A stretch of DNA of 13,712 nt from an uncultured Brevibacterium sp. GTDB lineage: Bacteria; Actinomycetota; Actinomycetes; Actinomycetales; Brevibacteriaceae. Below are positions 6,578 through 13,141 of this stretch, piece by piece; positions within the stretch are counted from its first letter, which is position 1, and each line of letters opens with the position of its first letter. Both the position numbers and the translations under genes were made by a program. The stretch is from NCBI GenBank assembly GCA_902489185.1, contig CABTZC010000022.1:1-13712 (forward strand). Reading direction: 5' to 3'. Under the pieces are notes generated by a model. That model made no database searches. It worked only from the letters and a program-made list of their open reading frames with translations, and was not told where the DNA came from.

Positions 6578-7378
6578 CTATTTTTCTTTTTTCCCAAACC
6601 TCACCCAGTGCGGATACCTCCGGGCAATCAGCTGGACCGCTGTAAAGATCAACAGCAGCGAAAACGCGTAGTTCGACTGTTTGGGCGTAATGAACTCAGC
6701 CAACCAAATGCCCAGGGGCGACACCACCGAGGCGGTGATTCCCAAAATCGCGGCAGCCTTCAGATCCACGTTCTTGTTCCGGTAGTTCACGGTCGTGGCA
6801 GAAATTGAGCCCGGGATCATCATGAGCAAGGACGTTCCCTTGGCAACAAGGTCATTGGCCCCAAACAACAGCACGAGCACGGGCACCATGACAATACCGC
6901 CACCCACGCCCAAAAGTGCCGAAAGAATCCCCACGATCACCCCGGTGATCACCAGGAGAATCCCCACAACAACCGTAATGTCGATGTGCGCGTCACGTGA
7001 AGGAACGATCAGGAACAAGCTGGGAATTATGAGCAGGAGGGCTACCAAGAACATCCAGAACAGGACAGACTCAGGCAGAATCTGCAGGAGTCGCCCACCC
7101 ACTTGGGTTCCCACAATCATGCCCACAGCCAACAGAATCGCCGCCACCCAGTCGACCTGACCCAGCGTCAAATACCCAATCGCGCCCACGACGGCCGTGG
7201 GAAGAATCGCAATGACCGAAGTCCCTGCCGCCAGTTTTTGCTTCATGCCCAGTAACAGCAGAAGAGGCACAATAATGAAACCGCCACCCACCCCAAAGAG
7301 GCCAGACATCACGCCGGTGAACGCGCCAATGAGCAGGAGGGAGATTGGTGACAGGCGGGGCGTTGTCGAGTCAACCAT
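6578..7378 (-). CDS. TauE/SafE-family membrane transporter
   Basis: A 266-residue integral membrane protein with about eight hydrophobic segments. The family's internal duplication is clear: GLFGVGGGFIIVP near residues 26-38 and ALLGVGGGIVMVP near 159-171, each starting a half. The C-terminus is short and basic (FGKKEK) and probably cytoplasmic. Characterised relatives (TauE, SafE and similar) export sulfite, sulfoacetate or other small organic anions, but the family is broad and the annotation 'sulfite exporter' is not substrate-specific. A strong AGGAGG lies 8 nt before the ATG. It stands between the ABC ATPase (109-nt gap with a GC hairpin) and the amidohydrolase, so it may begin its own transcript. 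A role in exporting an end product of the downstream enzymes is inference. Confidence 0.88.
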   Translation of the reverse strand: MVDSTTPRLSPISLLLIGAFTGVMSGLFGVGGGFIIVPLLLLLGMKQKLAAGTSVIAILPTAVVGAIGYLTLGQVDWVAAILLAVGMIVGTQVGGRLLQILPESVLFWMFLVALLLIIPSLFLIVPSRDAHIDITVVVGILLVITGVIVGILSALLGVGGGIVMVPVLVLLFGANDLVAKGTSLLMMIPGSISATTVNYRNKNVDLKAAAILGITASVVSPLGIWLAEFITPKQSNYAFSLLLIFTAVQLIARRYPHWVRFGKKEK

Positions 7379-7439
7379 GAGCGTCCTCCTAGCTATTGCG
7401 CTGACGAACTAACCATACTCCCGCACAAGAAGGCGTGTG

Positions 7440-7463
7440 GCCCCGCCCCTGTGGGCGAGGGGC
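7440..7463. terminator. GC-rich hairpin between the ABC ATPase and TauE-like genes
   Basis: GCCCC-GCCC pairs with GGGC-(GA)-GGGGC around a CTGT loop, giving nine G-C pairs with a 2-nt bulge. It lies 25 nt after the ATPase stop on the minus strand and about 60 nt before the TauE-like start. No U-run follows. It may end or reduce read-through from the transporter operon. Confidence 0.4.
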
Positions 7464-7487
7464 ACAACAGTCACACCAGTAACCTGC

Positions 7488-8321
7488 TCAGTCGTTGTCG
7501 ATTTCCCCGTGGTCGGAAACGCGAGCCAGGAACGACTTGGTGCGTTCGTGCTGGGGGTTGGCCAACACCTCGGACGGGGGTCCTTGCTCAACCACAACCC
7601 CACCGTCCATGAAGACCACCTTGTCAGCGACCTCTCGCGCAAACTCCATTTCGTGCGTGACCACGACCATGGTCATGCCTGCCGCGGCAAGTTCGCGCAT
7701 CACCCGCAGCACGCCGCCCACGGTTTCCGGGTCCAGCGCCGAGGTGGGTTCGTCAAAGAGGATGAGGTCAGGGTCCATGGACAGGGACCGTGCGATGGCC
7801 ACGCGCTGTTGCTGACCGCCGGAAAGTTGGTCAGGGTGACGGTCAGCCAAGTGGTCGAGGCGCACGTGCTTGAGGTTGCGCATGGCGACTTCTTTGGCTT
7901 GAGCCTGGTCGCGTTTGAGAACTTTCACCTGCCCAACCACGCAGTTTTCAAGTGCTGTCATCTGCGGGAAAAGGTTGAAGCCCTGGAACACCATGCCCAC
8001 GTGGCGACGCATCTTGTTGAGATCAGTTTCAGGGTCAGTGGCAACAAAACCGGCCACTTCGATGGTCCCCGAATTTGATGTTTCCAACACGTTGATACAG
8101 CGCAACAGGGTGGACTTACCGGATCCTGAGGGGCCAATCAGGCACACAACCTCGCCGGGCTTGACTTCAAGGTTGATGCCCTTGAGGACCTCAACGTTGC
8201 CGTAGCTCTTGTGGAGGTCAGTGATTTTGACGCCCTTAACACTCTTTCTGTCACCAGTGTCAGGGCTGTGTTCGGTGGAGTTTCCTGAGGCCGTTGGGGC
8301 TGTGGAGTCTGCGTGAGTCAT
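7488..8321 (-). CDS. polar-amino-acid-type ABC transporter ATP-binding protein
   Basis: A 277-residue ATPase of the GlnQ/HisP group that powers the importer encoded just upstream, at the inner face of the membrane. Numbering from ATG 8321: Walker A GPSGSGKST 63-71, Q-loop glutamine 113 (VFQGFNLFP), signature LSGGQ 166-170, Walker B LILFDEP 186-192 followed by the D-loop SALD, and switch His 223 (VVTHEME). The first 28 residues are a polar Ser/Thr/Asp-rich extension, beyond the usual family length of about 245. The start overlaps the permease stop (ATGA, 4 nt) and is preceded by GGAGAGG, so translation is coupled. A longer frame reading upstream into the permease gene has no support. Confidence 0.93.
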   Translation of the reverse strand: MTHADSTAPTASGNSTEHSPDTGDRKSVKGVKITDLHKSYGNVEVLKGINLEVKPGEVVCLIGPSGSGKSTLLRCINVLETSNSGTIEVAGFVATDPETDLNKMRRHVGMVFQGFNLFPQMTALENCVVGQVKVLKRDQAQAKEVAMRNLKHVRLDHLADRHPDQLSGGQQQRVAIARSLSMDPDLILFDEPTSALDPETVGGVLRVMRELAAAGMTMVVVTHEMEFAREVADKVVFMDGGVVVEQGPPSEVLANPQHERTKSFLARVSDHGEIDND

Positions 8322-9112
8322 GCTTTCCTCTCCTTTGCCTGGCGTGATTCGAACTTCCGTGCAAGCCATCCAAGTGGCAGGGTGATCACCAGGTAGCAGG
8401 CGCCAGCCACGACCAGGGGTGTCAGGCCGGCCGATGGGGCGGCGATGGCGTTCTTTCCAAACAGGGCAAGTTCGAATTGAACAGCGGACAGGCCCAACAG
8501 GTAGATCAGGGACGAGTCCTTTGTCATGATGATGATTTCGTTGGTCAGCGGCGGCAGGATAATGCGCATGGCCTGCGGAACCACGATCGTGAACATGGCT
8601 CGTGAGTGGCTCATACCCAGCGACCTCGCTGCTTCGTACTGGCCTTTGGGGACAGCCTGTAGGCCTGCTCGCAGCGTTTCAGCAATGTAGGCCGACTCTA
8701 CGATTCCCAGGGCCAACATCACCGTGACGTATGTGTTGAGGTTGATCGAGAATGCGGCGGGGATACCGAAGCCAAAGGCGATGAACACCAGAAGGGCGGG
8801 AACACCTCGGAAGAACTCAATATAGGCGGTGGCAATCCACCGGTACGGCGCCACCGAGGAAATCTTCATGAGCGCCAGGATGTTCCCCAGGAACATCGCG
8901 AAGACGAATCCTAGCGCCGTATAGATGATGGTGTTCTTCAGCGCTGTGGTGATGACGAGGGGGAACTGCTGCGCGATGATTGTGGGGTTGAAGAACTTGT
9001 CAACAATGTTTCCCCAGTCGATGAAGATTGCAAGGGCGAGCACGACCACGACGAGGATGCCGTACTGGATTCCCAGTGACATCTTGGCGCGCTGTTGCAT
9101 TGTGAGGGCCAT
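8318..9112 (-). CDS. polar-amino-acid-type ABC transporter permease
   Basis: A 264-residue HisM/GlnP-type inner-membrane permease. Hydrophobic segments lie near residues 17-31, 60-81, 105-121, 127-145 and 231-249. The cytoplasmic EAA loop is EAARSLGMSHSRAMFTIVVP at about 160-179, the docking site for the ATPase. ETLRAGLQAVPKGQ just before it is the normal family lead-in. ATG 9112 has AGGAG 6 nt upstream; an earlier ATG at 9160 falls in the hairpin region and gives an unlikely polar extension. It follows the binding-protein gene after a 96-nt gap full of inverted repeats and overlaps the ATPase gene by 4 nt. It probably acts as a homodimer, as no second permease gene is present. Confidence 0.93.
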   Translation of the reverse strand: MALTMQQRAKMSLGIQYGILVVVVLALAIFIDWGNIVDKFFNPTIIAQQFPLVITTALKNTIIYTALGFVFAMFLGNILALMKISSVAPYRWIATAYIEFFRGVPALLVFIAFGFGIPAAFSINLNTYVTVMLALGIVESAYIAETLRAGLQAVPKGQYEAARSLGMSHSRAMFTIVVPQAMRIILPPLTNEIIIMTKDSSLIYLLGLSAVQFELALFGKNAIAAPSAGLTPLVVAGACYLVITLPLGWLARKFESRQAKERKA

Positions 9113-9144
9113 AAAAGCTCCTGAAGGTTGGGGGTGTTGCCCGC

Positions 9145-9168
9145 GCGGTTGAAACCGCACTCAGTGCG
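9145..9168. repeat. two overlapping small palindromes before the permease gene
   Basis: GCGGTTGAAACCGC (9145-9158) is a 14-nt inverted repeat, and CGCAC-TCA-GTGCG (9156-9168) is a second one. They overlap each other, and the second also takes bases from the left arm of the larger 9164-9199 hairpin, so the three structures exclude one another in part. They lie 5' of the permease ribosome binding site in the mRNA. Confidence 0.55.
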
Positions 9169-9199
9169 ACCGCGTCACAATGCTGTGACGCGGTCGCAC
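9164..9199 (-). terminator. 16-bp perfect hairpin after the binding-protein gene (attenuator or mRNA stabiliser)
   Basis: GTGCGACCGCGTCACA and its exact reverse complement are separated by a 4-nt loop (ATGC). The hairpin begins 9 nt after the binding-protein stop codon on the minus strand, with no U-run after it. Such structures after the binding-protein gene of ABC operons often protect its mRNA from 3' exonucleases or partly terminate transcription, so that more receptor than membrane components is made. That role is inferred here; the inverted repeat itself is exact. Confidence 0.7.
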
Positions 9200-9208
9200 C
9201 TCTAGTAT

Positions 9209-10033
9209 TTACTTGCTTGCTTTGGCTTCTTCTGGGTCAACGCGTGCAGCATCGGCGACTGGACCAAACCACTCGTCAACCAACTTGTCGTACGAGCCGT
9301 CTTCGAACATCTCTTCAAGCATGCCGTTGAATTCGTCGAGCAGTTTCGAGTTGCCCTTCTTGACCGCCGCGCCAACAACCTCACCGGTTTCGAAGTCCTG
9401 GATCAGAGCGAGTGAGTCGTCAGCTTGCGTAGCTGCGTAAATGGTGGAGACATTTGCAATCGCTGCATCGATCTTGCGAGTCTGCATTGCTTGAGTGAGC
9501 AGACCGCCGGTTTCAAACTGGGTGGGGGAGATGCCCTTTTCCTTCGCATACTTTTCACCGGTAGTAGCTGCCTGGGCTCCTACCTTTTTGCCCTTGACAT
9601 CGTCGATTGACTTGTAGCCGGAGTCCTTAGCTGCCATGAGAGCCAGGTTGTCCTTGAGGTACATCATGGAGAAGTCCATCTTGGTCTTCCGCTCATCCGT
9701 GATACCCATCCCGGAAAGTGCGATGTCGCACTGGCCGGTGTCCAGTGACGAACCGGACTGAATGCCCTCAAACGGAGTGGTCTTCACATCGAGTTCCACG
9801 CCCAGGCGTTCAGCAAGCTTCTTCGACAAGTCGATGTCGAACCCAACGGTTTCGTTCTTGTCGTTGACGTACTCAAACGGTTCGTAGGGGATGTCCGAAC
9901 ACAAAGTGAGCTTGCCTTCCTTGACAAGCTCGACTCCGCTTTCAGTGGTGCCACCGCCGCCACCACCGGAACATGCGGCCAGGGCCAGAGCGGACGACGC
10001 AACAACAGCGATCGTGGAAAAGAAGCGTTTCAC
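9209..10033 (-). CDS. ABC transporter substrate-binding lipoprotein, amino-acid receptor family (SBP_bac_3)
   Basis: A 274-residue extracytoplasmic receptor anchored as a lipoprotein. The N-terminus is a signal peptide with lipobox LALAAC (Cys21), followed by a Gly-rich linker. The mature protein matches PF00497: LTLCSDIPYEPFEYV, GFDIDLSKKLAERLG, TPFEGIQSG, and ITDERKTKMDFS (111-122), where Arg115 should bind the ligand carboxylate. Cys45 and Cys102 may form a disulfide. In the C-terminal lobe the usual DAVIADxxV pattern reads DAAIANV, so the Asp that binds the ligand ammonium group is Asn194. The GTG start follows AGGAGG with a short 4-nt spacer. It heads the importer operon, has the strong hairpin after it, and carries possible regulatory sites upstream. 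The ligand is unknown; an N-substituted amino acid is possible. Confidence 0.92.
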   Translation of the reverse strand: MKRFFSTIAVVASSALALAACSGGGGGGTTESGVELVKEGKLTLCSDIPYEPFEYVNDKNETVGFDIDLSKKLAERLGVELDVKTTPFEGIQSGSSLDTGQCDIALSGMGITDERKTKMDFSMMYLKDNLALMAAKDSGYKSIDDVKGKKVGAQAATTGEKYAKEKGISPTQFETGGLLTQAMQTRKIDAAIANVSTIYAATQADDSLALIQDFETGEVVGAAVKKGNSKLLDEFNGMLEEMFEDGSYDKLVDEWFGPVADAARVDPEEAKASK

Positions 10034-10058
10034 AGGTCCTCCTGAAGTGAGGCGCTGC

Positions 10059-10070
10059 GTTCAACTGAAC
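10059..10070. promoter_or_regulatory. 12-bp palindrome in the leader of the binding-protein gene
   Basis: GTTCAACTGAAC is symmetrical except for its central two bases (arms GTTCA/TGAAC). It lies about 25 nt before the GTG start and would be in the 5' leader or at the promoter. It may be an operator, but no regulator gene is in the window. Confidence 0.3.
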
Positions 10071-10088
10071 ACCGCGCATTGTTGTATC

Positions 10089-10104
10089 TATGTTCTAGAT
10101 CACA
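10089..10104. promoter_or_regulatory. CRP/GlxR-like operator upstream of the ABC importer
   Basis: TATGT-TCTAGA-TCACA matches the CRP/GlxR consensus TGTGA-N6-TCACA at 8 of 10 arm positions and has the central TA typical of corynebacterial GlxR sites. On the minus strand it reads TGTGA-TCTAGA-ACATA and lies about 56 nt before the binding-protein start, a fitting place for cAMP-dependent control. The regulator gene is not in the window. This is a consensus match only. Confidence 0.45.
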
Positions 10105-10108
10105 ATGC

Positions 10109-10126
10109 AAAAAAGCATACAGTGCT
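10109..10126 (-). terminator. weak candidate terminator of lutABC
   Basis: On the minus strand AGCA-CTGTA-TGCT is followed by a run of T (A-run 10109-10114 on the plus strand), about 50 nt after the lutC stop. The stem is only 4-5 bp, so efficiency would be low. Confidence 0.3.
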
Positions 10127-10147
10127 CTGGCTCACATTTTGCGGTCG

Positions 10148-10167
10148 TTATGAAGTTTTTATGAAGT
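10148..10167. promoter_or_regulatory. direct repeat with 11-bp period between lutC and the ABC importer
   Basis: TTATGAAGT occurs exactly twice, at 10148-10156 and 10159-10167, so the units are one helical turn apart. OmpR/PhoB-type response regulators bind tandem repeats with this period. It lies directly after the lutC stop and about 115 bp before the binding-protein start. No regulator gene is present here. Confidence 0.35.
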
Positions 10168-10176
10168 GCGTGGCAG

Positions 10177-10827
10177 TTAGTCTTCGAGGAACACCACGTT
10201 CAGTGTGCGTGGTCCGTGTACGCCTTTGACTCGTTCAAGCTCAATGTCCACGGTTGCTGAGGGCCCCGAAACCCATGTCTGCACAGCCGTTGCAAGTTCA
10301 CGGTTTTCCAGTACCTCGACTGCCTGTGGCACGCTTTCGACAATGTCTGACAGCTTGACCACGACCACGTGGTGGTCGGGAACCAGTGTGATGGCCCTGC
10401 GCCCGGTGGTAGCACCCGCGAGGCAGATGGTGCCGGTATCCGCGATTGAGACCGTCGACCCGGTAACCACGGCATCGACTGCGTCCAATTGATCGACGCT
10501 CAGCGGTTCGTCTGCCGAATCGATCTGAAACTGTGCCTGTGAGGCGGCCGTCCAGTCTTCCGGGAGGTCATGTGGGATGACAACTGTGTGTGCGTCACCC
10601 AAAAGCTCTGCGATCACGTTGCCAACCGTGTCCTGGTTTGCGTGGGTGACAGTGGCGTCGTAGTCCACCAAGCGGTCGGTAAGAAGGTCTACCAGCGCCG
10701 AGGTCGTCTGGGCTTTCAGCGGATCGGTAGGTACCGCCGGAGGGAGTGTGGGAGTGGCCGGTGGTGCTACCTGTGGTGCACGGCCCAAAGCGTCGTAGAT
10801 GCGGTTGAGAATTAGTTCGCGACTCAT
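10177..10827 (-). CDS. lutC: lactate utilization protein C (LUD domain)
   Basis: A 216-residue LUD-domain (DUF162) protein, the third subunit of the LutABC complex that oxidises L-lactate to pyruvate in the cytoplasm. The C-terminal half shows the family core: VDAVVTGSTVSIADTGTICL, RRAITLVPDHHVVVVK and, near the end, TWVSGPSATVDIELERVKGVHGPRTLNVVFL. The N-terminal third is variable and proline-rich (residues 18-36). Bacillus LutC is somewhat longer, about 240 residues. Its ATG overlaps the lutB stop by 4 nt, consistent with translational coupling. No cofactor-binding cysteines are present, as expected for LutC. Confidence 0.93.
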   Translation of the reverse strand: MSRELILNRIYDALGRAPQVAPPATPTLPPAVPTDPLKAQTTSALVDLLTDRLVDYDATVTHANQDTVGNVIAELLGDAHTVVIPHDLPEDWTAASQAQFQIDSADEPLSVDQLDAVDAVVTGSTVSIADTGTICLAGATTGRRAITLVPDHHVVVVKLSDIVESVPQAVEVLENRELATAVQTWVSGPSATVDIELERVKGVHGPRTLNVVFLED

Positions 10828-12329
10828 GCGTTACCCCTGTTCTTGCGCCACCACGAACGGAACGATTCGCGTGGAGGAGCGGGAATGGTGCGGGTGTGGG
10901 TCCATGCTCCTGCGATTCCAGGAAGAGACTTAAAGCCGTCACGACCTACTAATGCAGCAAGAGGAAGGGCGGATTCGGCCGCATTCATGCGACGACCGTC
11001 GGACATGGCCCAGGACGCGACTTTCAATGCTGCGTTCAGCTGAGACGGTGCGGAATTCTTTTCGGAATCCTGAGCGCGTAAACGAACGAGCATTTCCGGG
11101 ATGTTGATCTTGACCGGGCATGCGTCATAACACGCTCCACACAAACTGGAAGCGTAGGGAAGGGACCCGTTTTCGCCTTCTTCCACGCCGGTGAGCAGCG
11201 GAGACAAGATTGCCCCAATTGGACCGGGGTATACAGATCCGTACGCGTGCCCTCCCGTACGTTCATACACCGGACACACGTTCATGCACGCTGAACAGCG
11301 AATGCAGTGCAGGGCCTGTTTGCCGTGCTCGTCAGCAAGTGCTCGGGTGCGACCGTTGTCGAGCAGTACCACGTGGAAATTCTGTGGCCCGTCACCGTCA
11401 GTGACGCCTGTCCAAAAAGAGGAGTACGGGTTCATGCGCTCGCCTGTGGAGGACCGGGGGAGCAGCTGCATAAACGTGCCCAGGTCAGAGAAACGCGGCA
11501 GGATTTTTTCAATTCCCATGACGGAAATGAGAGTTTCTGGCAAGGTCACGCACATGCGACCGTTACCTTCTGATTCGATGATCGACAGCGTACCCGTTTC
11601 AGCGATACCGAAGTTTGCACCAGAAATCGCGACCTTGGTGCTAAGGAACTTTTTCCGCAAGTGAACGCGTGCTGCGCGGGTCAGATCCGTGGGGTCGCTG
11701 GTCAGACTTTCGTCTGCCGACTCCATGCCACGAATAAAAATGTCGCGAATCTCGTTGCGGTTGCGGTGGATGGCGGGAACAAGAATGTGGCTGGGACGGT
11801 CGTTGCCCAATTGCACAATCAGTTCTGCAAGGTCCGTTTCAATCGCGTCGATGCCACGTGCCTCGAGGTGTTCATTCAGGCCGATTTCCTGCGTGGCCAT
11901 GGATTTCACCTTGATGACTTCACGCCTGCCAGACGGAAGTACGGGGGCGTGCTCGCGCGCAAGCTCCTCAACGATGGAGTTGGCCTCGCTCGCGTCAGCA
12001 GCCCAGTGGACATGGCCACCCCGCTGCTTCACCGCTTCTTCGAACTGCACGAGCAGTTCTGGAAGGTGCTCCATGACATATGTTTTAACGTTGTGGCCAG
12101 TCGTTCGCAGATCCTCCCAGTGAGGCATTTCAGCGATCCGGTCTGCCCTCTTTGCGCGGATGGTCGTGGTGGCCTTGGCGAGGTTAGTCCGAAGCTGGAC
12201 ATTGCCCATTTCATGTTCAGCCAACGTGGGGAAAGGCGTTTCCTCCACGATGTTCCCCGTGCCGGGGACTGCGCGTGCTAGCCGAGGGTTGGTGGTTCGA
12301 CGGCGTGGAATTCCCAAAAACGTGCTCAT
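10824..12329 (-). CDS. lutB: lactate utilization iron-sulfur protein B
   Basis: A 501-residue iron-sulfur subunit of LutABC. An N-terminal LUD domain (about 80-330) includes KVKSMATQEIGLNEHLEARGI, IVAP-like ILVPAIHRNRNEIRDIF, RKKFLSTKVAISGANFGIAETGT and NEGNGRM-like ESEGNGRM. It is followed by two 4Fe-4S clusters: CIRCSACMNVCPVY at 342-355 and CGACYDACPV at 397-406, separated by the characteristic YPGPIGAILSPLL. The C-terminus ends with the RESFRSWW motif seen in LutB. It is a little longer than Bacillus LutB (about 476). GGGAGG, which lies inside the last lutA codons, is 9 nt before the ATG; the start and the lutA stop share ATGA, and its own stop overlaps lutC the same way. Confidence 0.95.
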   Translation of the reverse strand: MSTFLGIPRRRTTNPRLARAVPGTGNIVEETPFPTLAEHEMGNVQLRTNLAKATTTIRAKRADRIAEMPHWEDLRTTGHNVKTYVMEHLPELLVQFEEAVKQRGGHVHWAADASEANSIVEELAREHAPVLPSGRREVIKVKSMATQEIGLNEHLEARGIDAIETDLAELIVQLGNDRPSHILVPAIHRNRNEIRDIFIRGMESADESLTSDPTDLTRAARVHLRKKFLSTKVAISGANFGIAETGTLSIIESEGNGRMCVTLPETLISVMGIEKILPRFSDLGTFMQLLPRSSTGERMNPYSSFWTGVTDGDGPQNFHVVLLDNGRTRALADEHGKQALHCIRCSACMNVCPVYERTGGHAYGSVYPGPIGAILSPLLTGVEEGENGSLPYASSLCGACYDACPVKINIPEMLVRLRAQDSEKNSAPSQLNAALKVASWAMSDGRRMNAAESALPLAALVGRDGFKSLPGIAGAWTHTRTIPAPPRESFRSWWRKNRGNA

Positions 12330-13129
12330 CGGACTGATCCTCCCGTCAGAGTGAGGGGTCGGTCTTTCGTAGATGCCAAAATGCGGGCCAAGTGAACAGT
12401 GGGAGGAATATGCGTGTCTTGGGGTTTGAGTTCACGTGTGCGGGCTAGCCCACCACCGATGTGCATGAGGCAGCTGGCGTCACCACCGGTACACACGTCA
12501 GCGCCGGTGTTAATGAGCGCATCGACTTTGTCTCCCAACATTGCGGAGCTGACCTGCGGGTTTTTCACTGAGAAGGTACCCCCGAAACCACAGCATGTAT
12601 CCCAGTGAGCAGGCGAGACAACGGTGGTGCCTTCAACGGTTTCCAAAAGCCTTTTCTGACGGTCACCCAGGCGCAACAGACGCATGCCGTGGCACGACGG
12701 GTGGTACGCAACAGTGTGTGGGAAATAGCTGCCCAATTGTTCAGCCGCGTTGTCGATCTTGGCGATGTCAGTTAAGAACTGGGCCAGCTCAAATGTGCGC
12801 GAGGCAACCTGCGCGGCGCGCTCCTCAAGATCGTGGTCTCCAACGTGTTGTGCGATCATCCCGTGCTGGTGAGACAAAGAGGCAACGCACGAACCAGACG
12901 GGGCAACGGCATAGTCAAAATTCGCGTCCTCGAAGGCGTTGACGTGATTACGTACAACAGGTGCTGCCTGGTCAAACTTTCCGGAGTTAATGTGCATCTG
13001 ACCACAACACGCTTGCCCCTGGGGGAACGTCACCGTGTGGCCCAAACGCTCCAAAATCTCGACGGTGTCGCGCGCGACCTCGGGGTACATCGCGTCGACA
13101 ATACACGTGGCAAACAGTGCAATGCGCAT
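12326..13129 (-). CDS. lutA: lactate utilization protein A (CCG-domain oxidoreductase subunit)
   Basis: A 267-residue subunit of LutABC and first gene of the operon. MRIALFATCIVDAMYP is the family N-terminus. Two CCG repeats follow: CCGQMHINSG near 41-50 with Cys81 (SGSCV), and DTCCGFGGTFSVKNP near 177-191 with Cys146 (YHPSCHG) and Cys220 (DASCLMH). These ligate a cubane iron-sulfur cluster as in glycolate oxidase GlpC/GlcF-type subunits. The last 20 residues or so extend beyond Bacillus LutA and contain the lutB ribosome binding site. ATG 13129 gives the conserved start and sits 6 nt after TACAGT, suggesting a leaderless message. An ATG at 13150 with AGGGGA upstream would add 7 residues. Confidence 0.92.
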   Translation of the reverse strand: MRIALFATCIVDAMYPEVARDTVEILERLGHTVTFPQGQACCGQMHINSGKFDQAAPVVRNHVNAFEDANFDYAVAPSGSCVASLSHQHGMIAQHVGDHDLEERAAQVASRTFELAQFLTDIAKIDNAAEQLGSYFPHTVAYHPSCHGMRLLRLGDRQKRLLETVEGTTVVSPAHWDTCCGFGGTFSVKNPQVSSAMLGDKVDALINTGADVCTGGDASCLMHIGGGLARTRELKPQDTHIPPTVHLARILASTKDRPLTLTGGSVR

Positions 13130-13135
13130 GCTTAC

Positions 13136-13141
13136 ACTGTA
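13136..13141 (-). promoter_or_regulatory. candidate -10 box of a leaderless lutA transcript
   Basis: On the minus strand TACAGT (TAnnnT) is followed by 6 nt and the ATG of lutA, the same geometry as upstream of the metallopeptidase at 354. No Shine-Dalgarno sequence precedes this ATG. No convincing -35 box is seen 16-18 nt upstream. If instead the ATG at 13150 is used, this box would be coding and the promoter must be further upstream. Confidence 0.4.

Noticed and set aside
7437..8078. 213-codon open frame antisense to the ABC ATPase
   Set aside because: The ATPase on the other strand has every canonical motif; the antisense product is His-rich, low in family resemblance and lacks a good ribosome binding site.
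9113..9160. ATG 9160 as permease start
   Set aside because: It falls within the palindrome region, lacks a Shine-Dalgarno sequence and adds a polar stretch; ATG 9112 has AGGAG at 6 nt.
11661..12281. 206-codon open frame antisense to lutB
   Set aside because: lutB is complete with both iron-sulfur motifs; the opposite frame shows no domain and is a coding-bias artefact.
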